Below, one piece after another: positions 7,773 through 16,797 of a stretch of 63,637 nucleotides of DNA. The translations under genes were made by a program, and so were the position numbers. Source of the DNA: Rhodococcus sp. CH91. GTDB lineage: Bacteria > Actinomycetota > Actinomycetes > Mycobacteriales > Mycobacteriaceae. The DNA lies in contig NZ_JAKFYR010000010.1 of the NCBI RefSeq assembly GCF_022554085.1, forward strand, positions 128,685 to 192,321, written 5' to 3'. The stretch's first letter is position 1; every line of letters begins with the position of its first letter. Below the pieces are notes generated by a model. It was not told where the DNA came from. It saw only the letters and a list, made by a program, of their open reading frames with translations, and did not search any database.

Positions 7773-8810
7773 TCATGTTGCTGATCTCGGCATCCAGGGT
7801 GTGTCGCCTGTGCGGTGCCATTCGACGGGTCGGCCGTCGACTCGGACCAGGCGCGGGTCGAGCCAGAAGGTAGCGTCGGGATCCCATCCGGCCAGGACAC
7901 TGGCCCCGGTGTGCGTGGTCAACGGGAGCGCCAGCCCGGGGGTGGTGAGATACCCGAGAACGGTCAGGTGCACCGCGTCGTAGTCGACGCTCACCGCTGC
8001 CCAGTCCGGCAGGTACCACTGCAGATGCTTGCCGGTGGCCTCGTACCAGTCGGAGCGCCGCGACGCCGGCACCGCGAGGGGATACGCGTCGACGAGGTGA
8101 GTCCAGGCGTCGGGGCCGGTGATCTCGTAGACCCGCGCCGAGTCGTCGACATGCACCGGCCACACCCGGGCGTGGCGACCGTCGGAGATGTCGTCTTCGG
8201 CGAGCAGCAACTCCACCGCACCCAGATTCTGTCGTGCGCGGCTGGTGACCCGGATTCTGCTCGGGACCGGCGTGGACCACCACTCGCCGCTGATCTGGCG
8301 CTCGGGTTCGGCGTCCAGAAAGCGCCGGAACCGATCCTCGTCGTCGAGGACATGCCGTCGCCAGGCGGTCAGGTCGGCGTCCTGGTCCTGGTTGCTCCAG
8401 AACGTCTCGGACCATTCCTCGGTGGAGGGGTAGCGCTTCTGCACTGCTCGTTGGCACGTCGGATCCATCGGCGTGCTCCACCACCGGGCATGGTCGCAGG
8501 CCAGCACCGCCTCGACGACCGGGTGCAGGGCCGCGACGATAGCCGGATCGCCGAACCAGAGGTCCTCCTCGTCCGGCGGTTGCCAGTACCGCGCGAAATC
8601 CGTTGCCCGGCCCAACGCTTCGAGCACGTCGAGCTCAGACAACTGCGCGACGGTTTCGGCGTCGACGGCGGCCAGGACGTCGAGGGCATCTGCCCGGGTG
8701 AGGGGTTCGCGGTAGTTGCTCGCTCGCTCGTCGGTGCTGCACGCATAGCCGAGGTGGGCGGCGAACCGCCGGCCCCGGGGTGCGGCCAGCACGTGCTCGG
8801 CGGTATCCAT
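7773..8810 (-). CDS. hypothetical protein, 345 aa
   Basis: Function not recognised. The ATG at 8810 is used; upstream extension to 8930 would run into the divergent gene's promoter and reads as low-quality coding. The protein is Trp-rich and soluble: ~30 residues of variable N-terminus, a helical segment full of Ala/Leu, then a beta-rich half with paired short motifs (ARWWSTPMDP, GEWWSTPVPSR, DWYEATGKHLQWYLPDW). The repeated WWSTP may mark an internal duplication. It is convergent with 6963-7547 across a 225-bp gap in which I see nothing, and divergent from the small gene at 8881. Confidence 0.6.
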   Translation of the reverse strand: MDTAEHVLAAPRGRRFAAHLGYACSTDERASNYREPLTRADALDVLAAVDAETVAQLSELDVLEALGRATDFARYWQPPDEEDLWFGDPAIVAALHPVVEAVLACDHARWWSTPMDPTCQRAVQKRYPSTEEWSETFWSNQDQDADLTAWRRHVLDDEDRFRRFLDAEPERQISGEWWSTPVPSRIRVTSRARQNLGAVELLLAEDDISDGRHARVWPVHVDDSARVYEITGPDAWTHLVDAYPLAVPASRRSDWYEATGKHLQWYLPDWAAVSVDYDAVHLTVLGYLTTPGLALPLTTHTGASVLAGWDPDATFWLDPRLVRVDGRPVEWHRTGDTPWMPRSAT

Positions 8811-8880
8811 GCCGACGAACCTACCGCGACGACCACCAGGGCAGACCCGGCTCGAGACACAAGAAACGCTAGGGTGCGAT

Positions 8881-9240
8881 ATGCCGGAAATCGCGCGCCG
8901 GCGGCGCACCCAGCCGCCCCCGCCGCACATCGTCTACCAGGCGCTGATCGACCCCGACCGTGATCCGAGGCGTCCGTGGTTGATTCTGTACGAGGACGAA
9001 CAACGCCCCGAGGTCGTCGAGGCTGTCGAGCCGGATCTGGTGGTGTGGACCTCGATCTGGCCGTGGCGTCGCGACGCACGGATCCGGTTCGAGCTCTCCG
9101 GATCCCGGCGCAGCAGCACCACCGTGTGCTGGATACTGACGGTCGACGAGCCGGTACCGGACGACGAGACGATCCTGCGGATGCGCACGCGCGTGAACGA
9201 GCTCATCAACGCACGTCTGCGCTCTACGTTCGGTCAGTAG
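8881..9240 (+). CDS. small conserved protein, possibly SRPBCC/START-like
   Basis: 119 residues. A -10-like TAGGGT ends 5 bp before the ATG, so the mRNA may be leaderless, as is common in actinobacteria. The pattern IVYQALIDP, LVVWTSIWPWR and a C-terminal helix with RVNELINARLR resembles small SRPBCC-type hydrophobic-ligand proteins of actinobacteria, but the match is from memory and weak. No membrane segment or catalytic residues are evident. Confidence 0.55.
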   Translation: MPEIARRRRTQPPPPHIVYQALIDPDRDPRRPWLILYEDEQRPEVVEAVEPDLVVWTSIWPWRRDARIRFELSGSRRSSTTVCWILTVDEPVPDDETILRMRTRVNELINARLRSTFGQ

Positions 9241-9339
9241 CTGCCGCTTGCCGCTCCTACCCGAGATGGAACCGATCGGGGCGGCTGCTCACCCGTTTGG
9301 TGTCGGAGAGGGTGCAGCCTCGTGCGCTACCGTGCCTTG

Positions 9340-10450
9340 ATGAACCAATCCGGCGTGGCCGTCGCGGACCATCATCAGTTCGTCCTGGGATCTGTGACCG
9401 CGGAAACCTACGAACCGTCGGAGACCGGCAGCGTCATCGAGGTCGGGCAGAACTTCGCCACGGTCATGACCGGCATCGCCTACGGTCCCGTGTCGTTGAC
9501 ACGTCGAGGTCTGCGACAACGAGCCGGCTTTCCACGCCGATCGGTGCGCGTGGGAGGTCGTCGAGGAAGCCACGGTGAAGGTGACCAGGGCATTCGCCGT
9601 GATCACCCTCAGTGGGGAGAAGCTACCCGACTTCGGCCGGCTGGCCATCGGCCGCGGGTCGTATCGGTTCCGGGTGTCCGGTCGCGGTCGGGACACGCAC
9701 TGGGCTCTCGAGGTCGACGAGCCCACCGAGGAGTATCTGGTGCAGGTATGGCGGGTGAATCGGCCCCACGGGATGGTTCGTCTTCACAAGACGGACAGTG
9801 CCTGGGAGCAGGAGATCGTCGAACATCCGACCCGCACGTGGTGGGACCCCGATCCGGCCGCCGACGCAACCGTCTACCTGAGGGTCGGCTACGAGAAGAT
9901 GGCCGAGGCGGCGAAACAGGAGGCCATCCGATGGGGTGGGAGACCGCCGTCCGAGAAACTGAGCCGATGCCCCCAGGCGATCGACCTCGCCGGTGTCGAT
10001 CGCGCGCTTGCGGACGCGATCGCGAGGGCTCGCGAGCCGAAACTTCGGCGCATTACCGTCTGGGCTGTCCGACGAGCCTTCACCATCGCCGGCATCGCCG
10101 ACAGGGATTGGATCGCGCCGGCACTGGATGCGCTCGAGGACGGCAACCGGACGTTGCCGTCCCCGTTCGGCCGCGACGAACGTGAGCAGCTGTGGCAGGC
10201 GTTCCAGGACGACCCCACCATCGACACCACAATCCCTGAGAACGGTCCGGCTCCGGCGCCGGGCATCGCGATGTACGCGGTGCGAGATGCCTCCGAATCG
10301 TTTGCATTCGATCCGCTGCGGGGCACGTTCCAGAGCCTTGCAACTGCCGCACGCACCGACGGCGGGAACTACATCGCGCTGATCCGCGCCCTACGAAGGG
10401 AATTCTTCCCGAAGCTGATGCCCGCCGACCGGTACGAGAGGTGGATCTGA
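9340..10450 (+). pseudogene. hypothetical gene broken by a +1 frameshift near 9502
   Basis: Reading from the ATG at 9340, one frame gives a coherent ~54-residue start ending IAYGPVSLT at 9501. Continuing in that frame gives low-complexity Arg/Gly sequence. Dropping the single base at 9502 moves into the frame that starts VEVCDNEPAFHAD and runs uninterrupted to the stop at 10450, about 370 residues in all. The downstream frame has an in-frame TGA at 9497-9499, so it cannot extend further left without the shift. The ~200-residue N-terminal part resembles an actinobacterial family of unknown function (FATVMTGIAYGPVSL followed by EYLVQVWRV). This is a real frameshift or a base-calling error; the sequence cannot decide. 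A GTG at 9575 could still give a truncated product. Confidence 0.6.
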
Positions 10451-10523
10451 TCATTGCCCGCCGCTGCGCCCCGGGGGCCATGCCGTTCTCACCGCTCAGA
10501 ACCGTGCCACCTTTCGCCGAAGA

Positions 10524-10808
10524 TCACACCCAAGACAGGCCGCCGTCGTTGTCGCTGATCCGGCGGCGAATCACCGGCAGGAAGAAGCCGTTGACCCACT
10601 CGATGACATTGACGAACTTCGGTTCCTTAGTGGGAGGCGCGTCTGCCTCGTCTTCGTACTCATCGGCGGCATCGTCTGTCTCATCTTCGTACTGGTCCGG
10701 CTCATCTTCGTACTGGTCCGGCTCGAGCTCCTCTTCGTAGTCGTCACCGTCCGGTGCTTCGTTGTCGGTGTCCCATTCGTCGGCCGCTGCGATATTGACC
10801 TCGACCAT
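10524..10808 (-). CDS. highly acidic protein with truncated DUF4913-like C-terminus
   Basis: 94 residues. The N-terminal ~60 residues are mostly Asp/Glu/Tyr with a DQYEDE repeat. The remainder (NVIEWVNGFFLPVIRRR) matches the opening of the DUF4913 family as I know it, which sits beside conjugation genes in actinobacterial plasmids and integrative elements. In that family a longer domain containing W and HPEA motifs normally follows; here a TGA stops it after GLSWV, so the domain is probably truncated. It starts 2 bp after the end of the coupling-protein gene and is likely in its operon. Confidence 0.5.
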   Translation of the reverse strand: MVEVNIAAADEWDTDNEAPDGDDYEEELEPDQYEDEPDQYEDETDDAADEYEDEADAPPTKEPKFVNVIEWVNGFFLPVIRRRISDNDGGLSWV

Positions 10809-10810
10809 GT

Positions 10811-12802
10811 TCAGTCCTTTGTCAGAAACTCGGAGTGGAAGAGCCGGTCTGCGCGAGAAGTCTCGGGCGTGGGCTCGTGGGGAATAGGCGCCGTGTCGGC
10901 CTGTTCTTGGGACGGCACCACCATGTCGGCGACCACAGCAGGGCGTTCGGATTCACCGACGGGCAGGGCCTTCTGCTGGGCCGGTGCGTGTTGCTTGCTC
11001 TCCTGCTTGGATTGGCGGATCGCATCGGCGAACGGTGAGTCCCCCCAGAACGCTTTGCGGACCAGGATCGGGGTGGAGCCGCCGATCGTGACCAGGGCAC
11101 GGGTTTTCGGCAGTGCCCGCAGGTCCCGCTTTTCGAAGATGTTCTCCTTCTGCCAGTTGTTCGACACGCTCGCCTGGCTACTGGAGAAGAAGCCGGCGCC
11201 GCGACTTCGAGATTCGGTGTCGACGTAGTGTGTGCCGACCGCATCGACCAGACCGGACAGAAACGCATCGTCTTCGACGTTGCCGCCGTACCAGATCACA
11301 CTGCACGCATCGACCATGGACTTGAACGCTTCGCGTCCCCAGACCTTCTCACCCTGGGAGGGGGACTGGAAGAAGGTGATGAGGATGATGCCGCGGCCAC
11401 CGAATTGCGAGTACCACCGCGGCAGGTCCTCGATCTTGCAGATGTCGGCAGCCTCGTCGAGCACCGCCGTCAGCGGGATCGGCCTCCGCTCCGATTCCTG
11501 CTGCTCGGAGTATTCCTCGGCGCAGGTGAGGATCTGCCCGACCAGAGCACTCGAGATCGCCGAGGACGAATCGGGGCCGTCCTTGGACAGCGCATACATC
11601 GTGTCGGTGCGGGTGACGAACTCGGCGGAGATGAACTCCGGCAGCTCATGAACATGCTGGCCAGGAGTGATGATGACGTTGCCGTGGGTGTCGGTGCCGA
11701 TCACCACCCGTCGGTTCGGCAGAACTGCTTCGGCATAGCGAGGTTCGTCCAACGGCGAGAGGAACCGGCGAGCCATGTCGTAGAAGCCGCCGCGCTGCTT
11801 GGCGTTGACGGCCTGCTTGCCGCGCATCGTGCGGGCGAGCTCCGGGTAGCCGTACTGCTCGAGCACGGCCGGGGGGATCTGCGACTGGGTGTTGGTCAGC
11901 CACTCCACCACATGCCGGATGTCCCCGCCGACCAAGGCGGCGGCGAGCAGGTAGGAGGCGAACAGGTCACGGGCGTTGCCGTCGAAGTAGGCATCGACAC
12001 GCGCACCGGCGTCGGTGGCAGCGGAGATGAAGTAACCGCACACCGCCGCAGCAGAAGGCAGGTCGGTGACGTTACGCAGCGGGTCGAACCAGAAGCTTGC
12101 CCGCTGCTGCCGGTTACCGGTGCTCACCCCTTGCAGGTCGAACACCCACACCCGCCCCGTTTCGCGGCGGATACCGACGGTGTGCGAGTACACATCGCCG
12201 CGGTTGGACGCCACCAGCGCCGCCCCCGGGGCGTGGCAGATCGCGGGGATAGCGAACGATGCCGACTTGCCCATGCGGGCACCGGCGAAAGCGATCGCCA
12301 CGAATTCCCAGGTCATGTGCAAGGTGCGGCCTCCGACCACAGTGTTGCCGAGGGGGATACCGAGATAGCCGGGATGAGTCTGTGAGATGGCCGGGGCGAG
12401 CCGGTCGGTGGAGGCGGCGAGGTACTTCGGGTCGGCCTCATCGACCTCCCTCGGGTCGACCATCGTGCGGGCGAGGCGGTCGATGCGCTTTTCGAACTGC
12501 TTGCCCTGCACGGTCTCGATGGCACCGAACCGGCGCAGCACCCACCAGCCGAACCCGACGACCGCCGCACGCAGGACCAGCTCGACACCGAGGATGATGG
12601 TTGCCCCGGCCGGCCAGCTCGTCGATCCGAACCCCAGGGCGAAGATCAGGCCGATCGGGTTCCAGGTGGGGTCTGCTCCCCCACCGGTGTTGTAGGCGAT
12701 CGTCGGCAGATAGGCCGCCACCAGCAGGGCAGGGAACGCCTTGAGGAACATCTCGTCCGCACTGGAGGAGGTGCGGGGCCGGTCACGTCTGGTGTGTGCC
12801 AT
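10811..12802 (-). CDS. VirD4/TraG-type conjugative coupling protein
   Basis: 663 residues. The N-terminus carries two hydrophobic segments (about 20-36 and 48-88), then a RecA-like ATPase. A Walker A loop GARMGKS lies near residues 174-180 and a Walker B with LTAVLDEA near 444-451. The QFGGRGIILITFFQSPSQ segment fits the TraM-recognition region of the coupling-protein family. Such proteins link the relaxosome to a type IV secretion channel and pump DNA across the membrane. No relaxase, secretion-channel genes, integrase or attachment sites are in the window, so this looks like a remnant of an integrative or plasmid element. The C-terminal ~70 residues are low-complexity. Confidence 0.85.
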   Translation of the reverse strand: MAHTRRDRPRTSSSADEMFLKAFPALLVAAYLPTIAYNTGGGADPTWNPIGLIFALGFGSTSWPAGATIILGVELVLRAAVVGFGWWVLRRFGAIETVQGKQFEKRIDRLARTMVDPREVDEADPKYLAASTDRLAPAISQTHPGYLGIPLGNTVVGGRTLHMTWEFVAIAFAGARMGKSASFAIPAICHAPGAALVASNRGDVYSHTVGIRRETGRVWVFDLQGVSTGNRQQRASFWFDPLRNVTDLPSAAAVCGYFISAATDAGARVDAYFDGNARDLFASYLLAAALVGGDIRHVVEWLTNTQSQIPPAVLEQYGYPELARTMRGKQAVNAKQRGGFYDMARRFLSPLDEPRYAEAVLPNRRVVIGTDTHGNVIITPGQHVHELPEFISAEFVTRTDTMYALSKDGPDSSSAISSALVGQILTCAEEYSEQQESERRPIPLTAVLDEAADICKIEDLPRWYSQFGGRGIILITFFQSPSQGEKVWGREAFKSMVDACSVIWYGGNVEDDAFLSGLVDAVGTHYVDTESRSRGAGFFSSSQASVSNNWQKENIFEKRDLRALPKTRALVTIGGSTPILVRKAFWGDSPFADAIRQSKQESKQHAPAQQKALPVGESERPAVVADMVVPSQEQADTAPIPHEPTPETSRADRLFHSEFLTKD

Positions 12803-12817
12803 CGTCGTGTGCCCCTT

Positions 12818-13144
12818 CTACTGCTGGAATCGGTAGTCGGTCAGTCGCCACCCGTCGTCGGTGCGGACGGTGGTGGTGCGCCACAGCTGCGGGGTCAGGC
12901 GGGTGCTGCGCCCCCTGGCGTGCAGCACCGTTTGGGTGCAGATCACGTCGATGACCACGGTGCGCATCCCGGCCGGGGCCGCCGGGGTGGTATCCGAGTG
13001 AGCGCAGACCGCCGTCACGGCGTCTTTCGCCGCCGCCCACTGCTGCCAATCGGCATCGGGCCGGACTTCGGCACGGCTGCCGGATTCGGCGACGGCGAGC
13101 AGGTCTCCGCCGAGATACGGCGTGGCACACACAGGACAGCGCAT
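12818..13144 (-). CDS. small protein with N-terminal CPVC motif, unknown function
   Basis: 108 residues from the ATG at 13144; a TTG one codon upstream is also possible. It begins with CPVCATPYLGG, a pair of Cys that could bind metal or form a disulfide. A compact domain ending TVRTDDGWRLTDYRFQQ follows, reminiscent of NTF2-like/Mce-associated folds seen in conjugation-element genes. Its stop lies 15 bp from the coupling-protein start, so they may be co-transcribed. No strong ribosome-binding site is visible. Confidence 0.4.
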   Translation of the reverse strand: MRCPVCATPYLGGDLLAVAESGSRAEVRPDADWQQWAAAKDAVTAVCAHSDTTPAAPAGMRTVVIDVICTQTVLHARGRSTRLTPQLWRTTTVRTDDGWRLTDYRFQQ

Positions 13145-13233
13145 CAATCGTGCTCACGTCGACGGCAGGTGGCAGGACCGGATCCGCGCAGCCGCATCCG
13201 AGCCGAGAACGCCGAAAGTCGTCGGGTACACGA

Positions 13234-13265
13234 CGGCGGGCCCCACGAGAACGTGGGGCCCGCCG
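13234..13265. terminator. strong intrinsic hairpin, likely bidirectional terminator
   Basis: Perfect 14-bp GC-rich stem (13234-13247 with 13252-13265) around the tetraloop AGAA. It separates the conjugation remnant from the iron locus and lies downstream of the leftward gene ending at 13334. There is no U-tract, as is usual for high-GC actinobacterial terminators. Confidence 0.7.
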
Positions 13266-13333
13266 CGGGAATGGACCGGGAGTCACTGCAGCCCTCAGGA
13301 CTCCGCTGCGGTCCAGCAGCCGGAACGATTCGA

Positions 13334-14050
13334 TTATAGGGAAGGCTGCCCTAATCCGGCAAGGCCTCGGACCGGATATCCGGCAGCGACGAAGGCGTCG
13401 AGCAGGGCCTGGCCGCGTCGCGCGGCGGTGCGGCGCGAGGCACCGCCGAGCACGGGCAACTGGGCGGCGCCGGTGACGATGGTGCGCCCGACGATCCCCC
13501 AGAACCGGAAGGTCGACAGCGGGGCCAGGGCGCGGAGCGCGGCGTGCACGGCGGTCAGGGCGGTGGTGGCCCGATGTGCGGTCCACACGGCCATCGCATC
13601 CTCGCAGGGCAGCACCACGACGTGCCGTGCGCCGGCGGCCCGGTCCCCGGGCAGGACCCGCAGTGTGTCGTCGCCGATGCCGGCCCAGTCGATGCAGCCG
13701 TCGCTGTCCTGGTGCAGCCACAGGTTCTCGAGGCCGGGATCCCAGACGCGGCCTTCGAGAGCGTAGGGGGCCAGGACGCGTCCGACGATGGCGTGGATGA
13801 GGGCCCCGGCGACCTGTTCGGCGGCGATGCGCGGGTCGTCGACGTCGAGCAGGGCGCGCTCGTAGAGCATCTCGATCCGCTGCTGCCGTTCGGGGCCGCC
13901 GAGGAACCACCAGCGCCGGCGGGGTTCTTCGTCGATACAGGCCACCGCGTACACGCGGGGGGCTCCCGCGGCGAGGGCGCGCAGCCGGGTGCGCGTGTCC
14001 TCGAACGGGCGGACGGGTGCCTCCATGGGCGGCAGCAGCAGCGTCGTCAT
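13334..14050 (-). CDS. FhuF-like/siderophore-utilisation protein without an iron-sulfur motif
   Basis: 238 residues from the ATG at 14050. The centre (IHAIVGRVLAPYALEGRVWDP) has the feel of the FhuF/IucA-IucC-related ferric-siderophore reductase superfamily. The C-terminal Cys cluster that ligates the 2Fe-2S centre in FhuF is absent; the protein ends GLAGLGQPSL. It is divergent from an iron-siderophore ABC importer with two IdeR-like boxes between them, which supports an iron-related job. It could be a non-reductase relative that handles siderophore or haem cargo. Family assignment is tentative; the iron context is better supported. Confidence 0.5.
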   Translation of the reverse strand: MTTLLLPPMEAPVRPFEDTRTRLRALAAGAPRVYAVACIDEEPRRRWWFLGGPERQQRIEMLYERALLDVDDPRIAAEQVAGALIHAIVGRVLAPYALEGRVWDPGLENLWLHQDSDGCIDWAGIGDDTLRVLPGDRAAGARHVVVLPCEDAMAVWTAHRATTALTAVHAALRALAPLSTFRFWGIVGRTIVTGAAQLPVLGGASRRTAARRGQALLDAFVAAGYPVRGLAGLGQPSL

Positions 14051-14081
14051 CCGACACCTCCTGATCGACGGCGAATCTTGA

Positions 14082-14100
14082 TTAGGTAAGCCTAACCATT
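14082..14100. promoter_or_regulatory. IdeR/DtxR-type iron box 1
   Basis: TTAGG-N4-CCTAA is a perfect inverted repeat inside a 19-mer matching the IdeR/DtxR consensus at about 14 positions. It sits 32 bp upstream of the leftward gene at 14050, where a bound iron-loaded repressor would block its promoter. Confidence 0.75.
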
Positions 14101-14147
14101 GCATCCAGGGGTGGTGTGCGCAACCCCGTCCCCTCTCCCGCCGAGAC

Positions 14148-14166
14148 ATAGGATTCCGTAACCTAA
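14148..14166. promoter_or_regulatory. IdeR/DtxR-type iron box 2
   Basis: Read on the - strand, this 19-mer starts TTAGGTTA and ends CCTAT, again about 14 of 19 matches to the IdeR/DtxR consensus. It lies ~80 bp upstream of the ABC importer start at 14249, so each divergent gene has its own box. Confidence 0.65.
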
Positions 14167-14248
14167 CTCCGAAACCCTTCGCGTTCCCCGCGATCCGTGA
14201 CGACCCGACCCCGCCTTTCCCGCCTTCTCCGAGGAGCACCCCGCGCCC

Positions 14249-15670
14249 GTGACCGCCACCCCGCACGCCGCCCCCGCGGACACCGACCCGGCGACCCCAC
14301 CCGGCACGGGCCGCCGGCTCGCCGCCGCCCTGTGCGACCTCGCGCTCCTCGCCGTCCCCCTCCTCATCGGTGCCCTGCTCGTCGACACCCTCGCCGACGC
14401 CAACGGCGGCGGGCAGACCGACCGCATCGTCTTCGGCGGCGCCGCCGTCCTCGCCGCCACCGCCCTGCTGTGGTGGAATCTCGGCCACCGCGCCGGCCGC
14501 ACCGGCCGCAGCCTCGGCCTGCAGTGGACCGGCCTGGTGCTGCGCGACCGGCACACCACCGGCCCGGCCGGCACCCGCCACGCCCTGCTGCGCCGCGGCA
14601 CCGAGATCGTCACCGAACGCCACGCCGACCACGACGGGTTCACCCCCCTCGCCGCCGACACCGGCATCACCGCCCTGCGCCGCCGGCGCCTGCTCGGCCT
14701 CGCCGCCCTGACCGTGCTGCTGGCGCTGTGCATCCTGGCGAGCATCGCCATCGGTGCGCGCCCGATGAGTTTCGCAGAGGTCTTTCACGCGCTCGTCGTC
14801 AACGACGGCTCCGAAACCGACGTGATCGTGCATTCGCTGCGCATCCCCCGCACCCTGCTGGCCCTGCTCGTCGGCACCGCCCTCGGTGTCGCCGGCGCCC
14901 TCATCCAGGGACACACCCGCAATCCCCTCGCCGACGCCGGCCTGCTCGGCATCAACGCCGGCGCCGCCTTCCTCGTCGTGCTGTCGATCTACCTGTTCGG
15001 GCTCAGCACCCCGGCGGAATATCTGTGGTTCGCCTTCGCCGGGTCCGCGCTCGCCAGCATCGTGGTGTTCGGTTTCGCCTCCGTCGGCAACGGCCGCTCC
15101 AGTCCACTGAGCCTGGCCCTCGCCGGCGCGGCGGTCGCCTTCTTCCTGCAGGCGATGATCCAGACCATCGTGCTGCTCGACCAGACCAGCCTCGACGGTT
15201 ACCGCTTCTGGGTGGTCGGGTCCGTCGCCGGCCGCGGCATGGACGTCTTCTGGCAGGTACTGCCGTTCATCGTCGGCGGCCTGCTCGTCGCCCTCGCCTC
15301 CACCCCCGCGCTGAACCTGCTCAGCCTCGGCGAGGACGTGGCCCGCTCGCTCGGCACCAATGTGCTCACCACCCGGGTGATCGGCATCGCCGCGATCACC
15401 GTGCTCACCGGCGCCGCCACCGCCGCGTGCGGCCCGATCGCCTTCGTCGGGCTGGTCGTCCCGCACATCGCCCGCGCCGTGACCGGACCGGACTACCGCT
15501 GGCTGGTGCCCTACGCCGGGCTGCTCGGCGGGGCACTGCTGCTGCTCGCCGACATCGTCGGCCGCATCGTGGTGCGCCCCGGCGAACTGCAGGTCGGTAT
15601 CGTCCTCGCCCTCGTCGGCGCGCCCTTCTTCATCGCCCTCGTCCGCCGCCGGAAGCTGGTGTCCCTGTGA
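14249..15670 (+). CDS. iron-siderophore ABC permease with N-terminal RDD domain (FecCD family)
   Basis: 473 residues, about 120-140 longer than usual for the family. Residues ~20-125 form an RDD-like domain with two hydrophobic helices, the Arg of [14 protein letters not shown], and TGRSLGLQ before LRDRHTTG. Residues ~145-473 are a normal FecCD permease with [33 protein letters not shown] and [15 protein letters not shown] (the loop contacting the ATPase). GTG start at 14249; GAGGAG lies somewhat far upstream. The next gene overlaps by 4 bp. Together with the two following genes it should import ferric siderophores. No substrate-binding protein is adjacent, so one must be supplied from elsewhere. 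Confidence 0.85.
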   Translation: MTATPHAAPADTDPATPPGTGRRLAAALCDLALLAVPLLIGALLVDTLADANGGGQTDRIVFGGAAVLAATALLWWNLGHRAGRTGRSLGLQWTGLVLRDRHTTGPAGTRHALLRRGTEIVTERHADHDGFTPLAADTGITALRRRRLLGLAALTVLLALCILASIAIGARPMSFAEVFHALVVNDGSETDVIVHSLRIPRTLLALLVGTALGVAGALIQGHTRNPLADAGLLGINAGAAFLVVLSIYLFGLSTPAEYLWFAFAGSALASIVVFGFASVGNGRSSPLSLALAGAAVAFFLQAMIQTIVLLDQTSLDGYRFWVVGSVAGRGMDVFWQVLPFIVGGLLVALASTPALNLLSLGEDVARSLGTNVLTTRVIGIAAITVLTGAATAACGPIAFVGLVVPHIARAVTGPDYRWLVPYAGLLGGALLLLADIVGRIVVRPGELQVGIVLALVGAPFFIALVRRRKLVSL

Positions 15671-16797
15671 ACGACTCCCCGACCGGCACCGCCCCGGCCC
15701 CGACGACCGCGCGGCGCCGCTCCGCGGTCGAGCTGACCACCCGGGTGCCCGGCCGGCCCGCCTTCCGGCTCGGATCACTGTCGGTGGTGTGGCGGGCCCG
15801 CATGGTGCTCGTGTGCGCCCTGCTCGTCGCCGCGACCGTGCTGCTGCTGTGCGTCGCACTCGGCCGCGGCGACTATCCGCTGAGCCCACTGCAGGTCGCC
15901 GAGGTGCTCGTCGGCGGCGGGGAACGCCTCGACCGGTTCATCGTGTTCGACCTGCGGCTGCCCCGCGGCGTCGCCGCCGTCGTCGTCGGGGCGGCCCTGG
16001 CGGTCTCCGGCGCCATCACCCAGTCGGTCTCCCGCAACTCCCTGGCCAGCCCCGACATCCTCGGCATCACCGCCGGAGCGTCGGCCGCCGCCGTCGCGCT
16101 CATCGTGGTCACCAGCAGCGGCTCGATCGTCGGCATGCTCGCCGTCCTCGGGCTGCCGCTGTCGGCGCTGCTCGGCGCGGTGCTCACCGCCACCGTCATC
16201 TATCTGCTCGCCTGGCGGCGCGGCGCCGACGGATTCCGGCTCGTGCTCATCGGCATCGGGGTCAACGCCATGCTCCTCGCGGTCACCCAGTGGATGCTCG
16301 TCTCCGCCGACATCAACGACGTCAGCCGCGCCCAGGTGTGGCTGACCGGCTCGCTCAACGGCGTGTCGTGGAGCCAGGTGGTGCCCGCCGCGATCGCCCT
16401 GCTGCTCGTCGGCAGCTGGGCCGCGACCGCCTCGTTCACCGTCGGCGCGCTCCGCCTCGGCGACGACACCGCCCGCTCCCTCGGGGTACGGCTGCAGACC
16501 CAGCAGGCCCTGCTGCTGATCGCCGCCTGCGCCCTGGCGGCGGTGGCCACCGCCGCCGCCGGCCCCATCGGCTTCGTCGCCCTCGCCGCCCCGCAGATCG
16601 CGTTGCGGCTCGTCGGCTCGGCCGGCCCGCCGATCATCGCCTCGGCGCTGACCGGTGCGCTGTTCGTCGTCGCCGCCGACCTGATCGCCCGCACCATCCT
16701 GCCCGTCGCCCTGCCGGTCGGTCTGGTCACCTCCGCCCTCGGTGGCCCCTTCCTGCTGTATCTGCTCGTGCGCTCGAACCGAAAGGTCTCCCGATGA
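15667..16797 (+). CDS. iron-siderophore ABC permease (FecCD family), second subunit
   Basis: 376 residues. The GTG at 15667 overlaps the preceding stop (GTGA). The first ~45 residues are a hydrophilic cytoplasmic extension, then about nine hydrophobic helices. Family motifs are [36 protein letters not shown] and [17 protein letters not shown], the last being the coupling helix region for the ATPase. It would pair with the preceding permease as a heterodimer. It overlaps the ATPase start by 4 bp (ATGA), so all three genes are translationally coupled. Confidence 0.9.
   Translation: MNDSPTGTAPAPTTARRRSAVELTTRVPGRPAFRLGSLSVVWRARMVLVCALLVAATVLLLCVALGRGDYPLSPLQVAEVLVGGGERLDRFIVFDLRLPRGVAAVVVGAALAVSGAITQSVSRNSLASPDILGITAGASAAAVALIVVTSSGSIVGMLAVLGLPLSALLGAVLTATVIYLLAWRRGADGFRLVLIGIGVNAMLLAVTQWMLVSADINDVSRAQVWLTGSLNGVSWSQVVPAAIALLLVGSWAATASFTVGALRLGDDTARSLGVRLQTQQALLLIAACALAAVATAAAGPIGFVALAAPQIALRLVGSAGPPIIASALTGALFVVAADLIARTILPVALPVGLVTSALGGPFLLYLLVRSNRKVSR

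Noticed and set aside
7815-8963. 382-codon + frame opposite the 345-aa gene
   Set aside because: Shadow frame; the reverse strand has better residue composition, motifs and a supported start.
14197-15666. Upstream part of a long + frame that continues into the second permease
   Set aside because: Only the portion from the GTG at 15667 is coding; before that it is an Arg/Pro-rich shadow of the RDD-FecCD permease in another frame.
14051-15889. Upstream part of a long - frame that ends in the FhuF-like gene
   Set aside because: Gln/Gly/Ala-rich shadow of the permease genes; it crosses both iron boxes. The real start is the ATG at 14050.
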